A DNA stretch of 48,947 bases from positions 1 through 48,947 of IMG/VR virus record IMGVR_UViG_3300035698_005713. The stretch is one strand, 5' to 3'. Source of the DNA: a virus. The position numbers were made by a program, and so were the translations under genes. This document shows positions 31,083 through 37,835 of the stretch, in pieces. The first letter of the stretch is position 1; every line of letters begins with the position of its first letter. A model generated the notes under the pieces. It worked only from the letters and a program-made list of their open reading frames with translations. It ran no database searches and was not told the origin of the DNA.

Positions 31083-31613
31083 CTATTTGTTTGCTTTGGC
31101 AATAGCCTCTCGAAATGAATCGGCCATAACCTTTAATAATTCCTCGCTGGTCGCAACATTCGCCAAATTGTCCTCTTGGACGGGCATCTGTATAATCGCC
31201 AAAGACACAAGAGCGTTCTTTATCGTTGACAATAACCAATCTCTTTCTTTTTGCAGTTTATAGTTATAATCCGAACAAACCTCACAAAGCCCATTTATGC
31301 AATCAGTTTCAACAGCACAACAATTACATTCCATTACAGTTGTATCACTCATAATATCCTCTTTTTTAAGTATCCCATTGTTCAAATCTTTGTTTCCCGC
31401 AATGTTGGCATACCCAGCCATCGGACACCCGTCTTCGTCTTCGTTTAGTGTTACGGGTACTTCAATGGCTTGTGGTTCAAAGGTAATTTTAATTGTGTCC
31501 CCGTAAGCATCTGCCTTCAAGGAAGTTGCCTTCCCTAACGTGGGGTAGGCTTCTGTGAAAACCCTTAAAGCCTCGCCTTGACATATTTCTATTGTGTTTT
31601 TTCCAACCATCAT
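31083..31613 (-). CDS. Two-part hypothetical protein (176 aa), possible fusion
   Basis: Residues 1-85 (MMVGKNTIEICQGEALRVFT, then ADAYGDTIKITFEP) form a small alpha/beta unit. Residues 88-176 begin MSDTTVMECNCCAVETDCIN with four cysteines (zinc site CNCC..C..LCEVC) and a C-terminal helix. The second half has its own GAGGATATT ribosome site (ATG at 31352), which in the longer frame codes KKEDI, so this may be two genes read together or one fusion. Role unknown. Confidence 0.6.
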   Translation of the reverse strand: MMVGKNTIEICQGEALRVFTEAYPTLGKATSLKADAYGDTIKITFEPQAIEVPVTLNEDEDGCPMAGYANIAGNKDLNNGILKKEDIMSDTTVMECNCCAVETDCINGLCEVCSDYNYKLQKERDWLLSTIKNALVSLAIIQMPVQEDNLANVATSEELLKVMADSFREAIAKANK

Positions 31614-31624
31614 AGTTTCCCTTT

Positions 31625-32734
31625 CTATTTGAAATGCTCGTTTAATTCCGGCTTATCTATCGCCGACAACTTTGATATTGCCTTATCTTCAAATCCGCCT
31701 GAGAATCGCTCCTGCGGCACTTTCTGTGTGTAAACTACCTTTGACCCCTCAATCGCTCCGTGAGCCTTAATCCACTGCGTAGCAGCCCTTTTACGAGCCT
31801 TACAGAGAGCTTCCAAGACAACCAGACTGTCAATAAAGGCTTTCGGATCGTCGGCTATCTCCTTTGCTTCCATAGAAGCCTGCGGACAAAACCTAATCAC
31901 ATCACAGAAACAGCAGGTATCCGGTAAAGGATAAGCATCACGACAGTCTTTCATAAACAAATCAACCGCTTCTGTTATACGGCCTCTGAGAGCGACTTCT
32001 GTTGTCAGTCCTGGCAAGCGTGGGTGTTCTTCGTTTCTATCGAATCTGGCGTAGGCTTTGGTTCCGAACATAGTCTCGTAGTACCAGAAGTGGATTGTAT
32101 TGATTTCCTTGTACTCCTTCTGCTGGAACAGCAGGAACGCAATGCAGCCAGCCTGAAACGAATCCGCTGTTTCTGAATTGCTCCGCCGCTTGAAGCCCGT
32201 CTTCCAGTCAACAGCGTGGAGATTGCCTTTGCCTGAGCCTAACAGGTCTATTCTGGTTGTGGCGATGACAGCAGGAGCGGTGTCTGTTTCAGGAATAATT
32301 ACAAGCGATACCTGCTGTTCAACAGCAATAATATCGACGTGGTATTCAGCAATCATATCGCAAATATGCCGAGCGTGTCTGATAGCCATAGGCTGTATAT
32401 TCGGCTTAATCTTCGGCAGATTATCAACGAGGTACTCCGGGACTAAATGAATATCGTTTTTACATTCATTGAAAGCCTTGTCGATGAGTTCGTGGATTTG
32501 AGTACCGCACTCGGCCAACTTACCTGTTGTAGATTGCAGAGCTGTAGCGGACATTTTTTTAATGAGAGCAGGGTCGGCGTCTTTTGTTCTTTCGTCTTCC
32601 CATTTATGAGTTTCATATCCCTCCGCGATAGCCTTCAGAGCGTCAAAAAGTATCGTCAAGTAGGCCTGTCTTGGGCAGGTGGCGTACTGCTCCAAACGGC
32701 TTCTATCAAGGATTATAGGCGCGTGTTTTGCCAT
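31625..32734 (-). CDS. RecB-type nuclease with iron-sulfur cluster (AddB/Cas4-like)
   Basis: 369 residues. PD-(D/E)XK core: TRIDLLGSG (D163) and AVDWKTG (D176-K178). Cysteines C20 (YATCPRQ) and C274/C277/C283 (CCFCDVIRFC) match the four-Cys iron-sulfur pattern of AddB/Cas4-family nucleases, which holds the fold together. In phages this family supplies 5'-end resection for annealing recombinases; the RecT-type gene lies two genes upstream. It overlaps the AP2-HNH gene by 1 nt. Confidence 0.85.
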   Translation of the reverse strand: MAKHAPIILDRSRLEQYATCPRQAYLTILFDALKAIAEGYETHKWEDERTKDADPALIKKMSATALQSTTGKLAECGTQIHELIDKAFNECKNDIHLVPEYLVDNLPKIKPNIQPMAIRHARHICDMIAEYHVDIIAVEQQVSLVIIPETDTAPAVIATTRIDLLGSGKGNLHAVDWKTGFKRRSNSETADSFQAGCIAFLLFQQKEYKEINTIHFWYYETMFGTKAYARFDRNEEHPRLPGLTTEVALRGRITEAVDLFMKDCRDAYPLPDTCCFCDVIRFCPQASMEAKEIADDPKAFIDSLVVLEALCKARKRAATQWIKAHGAIEGSKVVYTQKVPQERFSGGFEDKAISKLSAIDKPELNEHFK

Positions 32735-33225
32735 TACGAAGCCTCCTTTTGCTTGAAGTTCAAAAATGCAAATTCGCCGAACAATCTTAAAGCCGCTTCA
32801 TCGTATTTTTTTGCGGCCTCAATCTCCGAATCAAAATAGCCCAAACTAACATTCTTTCCTTCAATCATAATCTGAGCTTGCCACTTATTCGTTTGCTTGT
32901 ACCACGACACGCCCTTAAATTTACTCGAACCTGTACGACAACGTTGATTGTATTGGTTTTCAGCCTTGGTACAAACTCGCAGATTATACCTTTGGTTATT
33001 CAAACCATTGCCGTCTTGATGGTCGGTTTCCATTCCGAGCGGCGTACCCATAAGCTGACGGTGCATCCTTACGGAATGGCGTTTTCCGCCAAGTGTGCAT
33101 CTACAATTTCTTACGGCGTAAAAAGCATACGAACCTTTATCAGCGCACCACTTATGCTTTGATAGCGATTCGTAGTCGTCATCAACAAAAGCTACTTTCC
33201 CTTGCGTTAATTGAATTTCTTTCAT
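32734..33225 (-). CDS. AP2-domain HNH homing endonuclease
   Basis: 163 residues: QGKVAFVDDDYESLSKHKWC, HSVRMHRQLMGTPLGME, HNH core TDHQDGNGLNNQRYNLR, then AP2 domain FKGVSWYKQTNKWQAQIMI and LGYFDSEIEAAKKYDEAA. Intact motif set, very similar to the copy at 22275-22769. Unlike the other two it lacks the structured leader: its start lies inside the end of the RecT-type gene (overlap 4 nt) and its stop shares bases with the nuclease start, so it is wedged precisely into the operon. Confidence 0.9.
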   Translation of the reverse strand: MKEIQLTQGKVAFVDDDYESLSKHKWCADKGSYAFYAVRNCRCTLGGKRHSVRMHRQLMGTPLGMETDHQDGNGLNNQRYNLRVCTKAENQYNQRCRTGSSKFKGVSWYKQTNKWQAQIMIEGKNVSLGYFDSEIEAAKKYDEAALRLFGEFAFLNFKQKEAS

Positions 33226-34127
33226 ACCCCTTCGCTCTCCAGATGGCGTTTTAGTTGTTTTATCATCTCTGCTGTGAATTTTTCTGGACTATCAAGCTCA
33301 TCTTCGTCCATACAGAGAATATCTGCTGCGAACTCGGCGAAGTTTGTGCCGCCTAACAGGTCGTATTTTTTGAAAACCCTGTCATATTCGGTTGTGTCAA
33401 AAGCAGTGCCGGCAGCACCTTTGTCTTCCGTAACTTCTTCCGTATCCGGTGCTGCCGGCTGCTCCGTGGGAGGAGGAGATTCTTCTGTTACAGTCTGTGA
33501 TTCTATTTTCTTCCGTCGTTCCTGTCGAGGCGGTGTATCGCACTCTGGGGCTGGCAGTGGTTCTTCTACTTCGCCAATCATTTCTTCTGTCAGGTGCAGT
33601 CCCATCAAAACATCTGGAAAATTATCTCTGAGATTGAAAGCCCTTGCTTTGTATTTCAGCATACGCTTCGGGTGTGTTATCCACGGTGTATCGCCGCCAC
33701 TTTTGCCTTTCTTCATCCACAATTTCGCTGTCTTTGCATCCGCAACAGAAAAGGTGGTTGTAACTGTTTCTCCAGCTTTTCTAACACTCACAACAGTAGC
33801 AACCATAGCATCGCCATCGCCAGTTACTTTCTCGGAGAACTCTTTAAGTAGTCCACTTTTCTTGACCATAGCAAGAGCAGCATCACCATAAACTGTTGCC
33901 TTGCCCCTAACAACACAGATAGAGTTTAGTGCCGCCATTGGAGTTAAGCCAAGCTCAAGACCGTATTGGGTCGCTACGAGTATTTTTGCGGTAGTATCTA
34001 ATGTTGCTGGCGCAAGTCCCGACAGCCTGACTCCCTCCGCCCACCGCTGCATTTCGTCAAGACTTCTTAATACAAGACCGTGATTTCCAGTCCTGATTTC
34101 TAACGCTGTTTCTTTGTTTTCGGTCAT
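33222..34127 (-). CDS. recT: RecT-type single-strand annealing protein
   Basis: 301 residues. N-terminal helices (HGLVLRSLDEMQRWAEGV), then ILVATQYGLELGLTPMAALNS with ICVVRGKATVYGDAALAMV, then TPWITHPKRMLKYKARAFNL and FPDVLMGL; this is the order of the RecT family. It pairs complementary strands during phage recombination. The C-terminal 120 residues are Pro/Glu-rich and disordered before a charged helical end. Works with the Fe-S nuclease and SMC-like ATPase. Confidence 0.75.
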   Translation of the reverse strand: MTENKETALEIRTGNHGLVLRSLDEMQRWAEGVRLSGLAPATLDTTAKILVATQYGLELGLTPMAALNSICVVRGKATVYGDAALAMVKKSGLLKEFSEKVTGDGDAMVATVVSVRKAGETVTTTFSVADAKTAKLWMKKGKSGGDTPWITHPKRMLKYKARAFNLRDNFPDVLMGLHLTEEMIGEVEEPLPAPECDTPPRQERRKKIESQTVTEESPPPTEQPAAPDTEEVTEDKGAAGTAFDTTEYDRVFKKYDLLGGTNFAEFAADILCMDEDELDSPEKFTAEMIKQLKRHLESEGV

Positions 34128-34147
34128 AAGTTTTTCCTTTCAGTCAG

Positions 34148-34630
34148 TTACACATTAAATAAATCATCAACTTTTGGATAATTTTTTCGTACTATCTTTG
34201 CGCATTTTTTGAGTATTTTGCTTTTGGCGGCGGCATCGGCGGCATAGGCGGCGGCATAGGCGGCATAGGCGGCATAGGCGGCGGCGGCATAGGCGGTATA
34301 GGCGGCATAGGCGGCGGCCTTTACCTCTTTAATAGTTGCCTTGTTTTTCGCCCATTTTTCGGCAGTTTCAATAGCTTTTTTAGCAACCTCTTTGTTTTTA
34401 CCGGCAAAAGGCAATGCCAGCCTTGCACATTCACAGGTAGTTAGAACCAATTTTTTTCTTTTATCATTTTCAGGTTCACCCGATAATTTGCCAATAAGCC
34501 ACAACATCCAATCACCACGCTCACAGTCATCCCATAATTCTTGAGATGTTTTGTAATTATGAGCGTCCAATACGGCTTCTTCGCAAGCACCCAGCTTTTT
34601 GATTTTCAAAATATAACCATTAATTTTCAT
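34148..34630 (-). CDS. Imm-5-like protein with Ala/Tyr repeats
   Basis: 160 residues from the ATG at 34630 with AAAGGAAAA ahead. Residues 10-75 read KLGACEEAV, LWDDCERGDWMLWLIGKLSG and LTTCECARLALPF, the layout of the putative immunity protein family Imm-5. The C-terminal half is a run of AYAAYAAAY-type repeats coded by a GGC-rich microsatellite, as seen in these proteins, then a KSKILKKCAKIVRKNYP helix. Known members pair with polymorphic toxins, but none is visible here; the role in a phage is unclear. Confidence 0.7.
   Translation of the reverse strand: MKINGYILKIKKLGACEEAVLDAHNYKTSQELWDDCERGDWMLWLIGKLSGEPENDKRKKLVLTTCECARLALPFAGKNKEVAKKAIETAEKWAKNKATIKEVKAAAYAAYTAYAAAAYAAYAAYAAAYAADAAAKSKILKKCAKIVRKNYPKVDDLFNV
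34226..34318. repeat. GGCGGCATA microsatellite inside the Imm-5-like gene
   Basis: Units of GGCGGCATA and GGCGGCGGCATA repeat about 10 times. They code Ala-Ala-Tyr on the minus strand and stay in frame. Likely to vary in copy number. Confidence 0.8.
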
Positions 34631-34805
34631 AATTTTCCTTTCAATATGGCCGCCGCCGCAGTGGTTGGGGGAGACCACGTGCAAGCGACGACTGCCTAAA
34701 ACTTTTCAATGGAACAGGCAGGGCTATGCCTGAGATTACCCTGCTCGGCTAATTTCTAACGATGGAAGGAGCCACCGCCCAGGCGACCGAATGGACTACT
34801 CCATA
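34631..34805 (-). ncRNA. Structured non-coding leader (candidate)
   Basis: 175 nt without a gene, between a small HTH gene and the Imm-5-like gene. On the minus strand it can fold as: GTCGCC/GGTGGC (6 bp with G-T pairs), GCAGGG/CCCTGC, and near the ribosome site GTCGTCGC with GCGGCGGC (8 bp) enclosing GTGGT/ACCAC. GC content exceeds that of the flanks. It is consistent with an mRNA leader that controls the downstream gene, or a small RNA. No riboswitch class was recognised. Confidence 0.4.
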
Positions 34806-34973
34806 TTAACTTTTGAATTTCTTAACTTTTTTAACAACACTGGTCGGATAGGCGTAGGTCTGCCCGAACTGTTGAGCCTTCACTTTGCCTTTCCTTCGCA
34901 GTTCACTTAATCTGTACCGGACTGTATAAAGTTCAATTCCTGTTTGTTCTGCTATTTGCTCTGCTGTCAGCAT
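34806..34973 (-). CDS. Small helix-turn-helix protein (55 aa)
   Basis: Reads MLTAEQIAEQTGIELYTVRY, then RLSELRRKGKVKAQQFGQTY. Textbook HTH: AEQIAEQTG, IELYTVRYRLSELR, then a wing-like GKV segment and a Lys-rich end. AAGGAA lies about 7 nt upstream. Possible excisionase or regulator of the early operon; it is the second gene after the strong promoter at 35414-35441. Confidence 0.7.
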   Translation of the reverse strand: MLTAEQIAEQTGIELYTVRYRLSELRRKGKVKAQQFGQTYAYPTSVVKKVKKFKS

Positions 34974-35003
34974 ATTAAATTCCTTATGGTTTCCTTGAGG
35001 GGT

Positions 35004-35375
35004 TTAGCGCTTGAGGGGTTTAGCGAAAGTCAGGTCTTTTTCTGCAAACTCTTTCAATGCTGAGTAACAATAGTCAATGAACTCTTGTCCGTTCTTAGAG
35101 TCGCAAAACCACAAGTCTGTGTAATAGTCCCTACAGAAACAACCTTCCGGCCACTCACGTTTGTATTCAGGAGAGTTCAAGTCGAAATCACAGGTGTTGT
35201 CTTTCGGGATACAAAGCAAGTCTAAGGCAACATTACAATTCCCCGGATAATCCAGCACCTCTCTTATGGCAACACTCACGTTGTCGCCTAATTCTGCTTC
35301 CATTCTACTATTGTATCCCCTATCGAGTTCAAACAAAGCTTTAACGGCATCTTCAATTCGCTCTCGGTATCCCAT
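35004..35375 (-). CDS. Hypothetical acidic protein (123 aa)
   Basis: Reads MGYRERIEDAVKALFELDRG and contains WPEGCFCRDYYTDLWFCDS. Acidic and aromatic; no family recognised. First gene after the early promoter/operator, with ACTGAAAGGG in front of its ATG, so it is probably expressed early. Small, acidic first-early proteins of phages often interfere with host functions, but nothing here shows a target. Confidence 0.65.
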   Translation of the reverse strand: MGYRERIEDAVKALFELDRGYNSRMEAELGDNVSVAIREVLDYPGNCNVALDLLCIPKDNTCDFDLNSPEYKREWPEGCFCRDYYTDLWFCDSKNGQEFIDYCYSALKEFAEKDLTFAKPLKR

Positions 35376-35401
35376 AATTTCCCTTTCAGTCTAAGTTTTG
35401 A

Positions 35402-35441
35402 AAACTGTTACCTATAATAACAGTTTACTTCGACCTGTCAA
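35402..35441 (-). promoter_or_regulatory. Early promoter with overlapping operator
   Basis: On the minus strand TTGACA (35436-35441) and TATTAT (35414-35419) are 16 nt apart, driving the leftward replication/recombination operon. A 9-bp inverted repeat AAACTGTTA ... TAACAGTTT (35402-35426, 7-nt spacer) straddles the -10 box, where a bound repressor would block polymerase. Confidence 0.75.
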
Positions 35442-35513
35442 GCGGAAAACTTGAAAGTTTTTTTGCCCCCCGTGATAACTATTGATTATATAAGACGTTG
35501 CTGAGAAAAGTTT

Positions 35514-37826
35514 TTATCTTTTCAGTCCCCTGTTTTTGCGATAATGAAACTTCCTGAGCATTTGGTTGCGAACTTCTGTTCTGATGGCGTTGAGCATTTT
35601 CTTTTTGTCTTCGTCGCTGGCTCTGCGATAGCTGGCTCTAAGAATCTCCCTTGCGGCACGTCTGCCGTATTCTCGGCCATAGAACTTCAGAGCTGACTGG
35701 TACAGGTTTTCGCTGAGTTGTGTTTTCAAGCCCTGAACCCTCTTTGAAGAACGCTCAATGTCTGCAATTGCTGGAGCTTCGCCGACAACTTCAAGCCTGC
35801 TGATTTCGTCTATTAAGGCGGACTCGTTCGCTGTTTTGACACGGCTTCCAAATAGTAGGTTTGTCCAGAATCCCTCACCTTTGATTTCCTCACCTGTGGT
35901 TGGGCTTATCTTAACAGGTAGCGTCTGTCGCAGCCCTGGGATACCAGCTTTTGTCCGAGCCAGCAAATCAGCCCTGTCAATTTTCCTGACTACTGGGTCT
36001 GTTGCTTTTGCAAGTGTATTTACAATACTCGGAATAACCCTCGACCGGACAGAATTGATAACCCCACCCGCCGCACCTATCGCCGCTTCTCCGGCTGTTT
36101 CAGCAATCAAAACCTCTTTAATACTTGCATACAAATCCTCGAAATCTATCAGTCCGGGAACTTGCAAAATTTGTTTACCAAGACCCTGAACGTACTTAAA
36201 AACTGTATCTCCCGGACTCCTGCCATATTTTTTGGCGTACATCATACCGACGAAACCGGCTCCAAGTGCGCCAAAGAAGTCAAGCGAAATCCATTTGCCG
36301 CTGATTTTCACAGCATTATAAACGCCTTTCTTCAGCCCCATCTGTTCTCGTTGTTTCGCTGTTACCGCTTCATAGGCACTAAAAAAATCGTCCGGTGGTA
36401 TCAATGCTGCTACAATCATTGAAAGAGCAAAACCCATACCACTGCGAACAAATGTCCTCATCACTTTCTGAAATTCTACTGGGTCTGGATTTATCTTGTC
36501 ATTTTTCAGGTTAAGTGCCGATTTCAGTTTTGCCGCGGCAATTATAGTTCCTATTGGCGTGGACTCGATACCGAACTGGATTACATTCGCGCCAGTCTTA
36601 ACAAACGGTATATTCCAGTACCCTATCTGCAAGTCGCCTGTTGCTTCGTTGAGCCAGTCTCTAAGCCCCATAGATAAATTCGAGATAAAACCTTTATTCG
36701 TCCACGTTGCGAACTCTGCGTCTGCTATTGCCTGTTGCCGGACAATGAAAGCCTCTTTGGTTACATCAGAGGATACGTCAGGTTGTATTTTTACTGATTC
36801 CTGAAATATCTCAAGAGCCTTTTGTTTTGCGGCTTCGCCTTTCAACCCCATTTTGCGGGCTATTTTTGTCGCGGCGATATTCGTCGAATCCGCCGCCGCC
36901 GCCGCCGCCGAGACAGTATCTGAATAGCCAAGCAGATATTTGAAAACGACTTTTGAAATCCCCCTGCCTGTCTTGCGGATAATACCCGGCCCCTCAGAAT
37001 GGATGATATGCTCTCCGAGCCGAATATCTTCTGCGTAAGCCCTGCTGATGTCGTATCCTGTGTCTGTAAAGATTCCGACAGCCATTTTGAAGTATTCTCT
37101 GGCAAACTCCGAATTTGAGCCTAAGTATTGATTGCTTGTTATTCGGCGTTCTAAAGCCTGCATAGTTCCCTGCACGATATTAGAAATAGTGTTCACCGTT
37201 GCAGGAGGAACATTCAAGAGCATATTGCCCCTGCCGATAGTTCCTGTTGCGACTTTCAGGTTGTGTGTTGGGTCAAGTCCGTTTATGAATTTGTCCATAT
37301 CTGTCATAGCCGCGTAGTATTCACTCAGGGCTGGTTTGACTTTTTTGAAATACTCTTTTGTCGGCAATCCTGTTTCTGCCTGTGCGGAAATTGCGTCGAG
37401 TTTTAGCCTCTCGATTTTCTTTGCTTTCTTACTGATGGACTCAACTTCCTCGGCTGTAACAGCAACACCCAATCTGTGTGAAATTAGGTCTGTAAAAGCC
37501 GCCGTTTGCGACTCTGGATTCAAAAGGTCTGCGTCCTCTAAATGTGCTATTTTGTCGAGAATGTTTTTGGTTTTAACAGTCTTCGCTTCTTGTTTCGTGG
37601 TTATTTCCTTGAAGAATTTTGTCAGAGCCATTTTACTTTTTGAAGCTGCTGCTGCCTCGAACTTCGTATTCGTCCACTTCGCAAGCTCTGGGGCAAGATA
37701 CTTACTCCATTCAGCTTGTCTCGCTTCAGACGAAGCCATATTGTACAAACCCTCTATTGACAGCTTGCCACTTACAAGAGCTTCTTTTATCTTTGCGACC
37801 GTTGGGGCTGGAATACATAGTGCCAT
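35514..37826 (-). CDS. Large internal-virion / ejection-type protein (770 aa)
   Basis: Mostly helical, with an N-terminal Ala/Lys-rich third, an amphipathic membrane-like centre (SGMGFALSMIVAALIPPDDFF, LDFFGALGAGFVGMMYA) and a basic C-terminal tail (KKMLNAIRTEVRNQMLRKFHYRKNRGLKR). Proteins of this kind in short-tailed phages form the DNA-ejection channel; similar large polyvalent-type proteins occur in other phages. It follows the other very long virion proteins, from which it is separated by a 9-nt gap. The role is inferred from size, order and composition. Confidence 0.6.
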   Translation of the reverse strand: MALCIPAPTVAKIKEALVSGKLSIEGLYNMASSEARQAEWSKYLAPELAKWTNTKFEAAAASKSKMALTKFFKEITTKQEAKTVKTKNILDKIAHLEDADLLNPESQTAAFTDLISHRLGVAVTAEEVESISKKAKKIERLKLDAISAQAETGLPTKEYFKKVKPALSEYYAAMTDMDKFINGLDPTHNLKVATGTIGRGNMLLNVPPATVNTISNIVQGTMQALERRITSNQYLGSNSEFAREYFKMAVGIFTDTGYDISRAYAEDIRLGEHIIHSEGPGIIRKTGRGISKVVFKYLLGYSDTVSAAAAAADSTNIAATKIARKMGLKGEAAKQKALEIFQESVKIQPDVSSDVTKEAFIVRQQAIADAEFATWTNKGFISNLSMGLRDWLNEATGDLQIGYWNIPFVKTGANVIQFGIESTPIGTIIAAAKLKSALNLKNDKINPDPVEFQKVMRTFVRSGMGFALSMIVAALIPPDDFFSAYEAVTAKQREQMGLKKGVYNAVKISGKWISLDFFGALGAGFVGMMYAKKYGRSPGDTVFKYVQGLGKQILQVPGLIDFEDLYASIKEVLIAETAGEAAIGAAGGVINSVRSRVIPSIVNTLAKATDPVVRKIDRADLLARTKAGIPGLRQTLPVKISPTTGEEIKGEGFWTNLLFGSRVKTANESALIDEISRLEVVGEAPAIADIERSSKRVQGLKTQLSENLYQSALKFYGREYGRRAAREILRASYRRASDEDKKKMLNAIRTEVRNQMLRKFHYRKNRGLKR

Positions 37827-37835
37827 ATCAGATTC

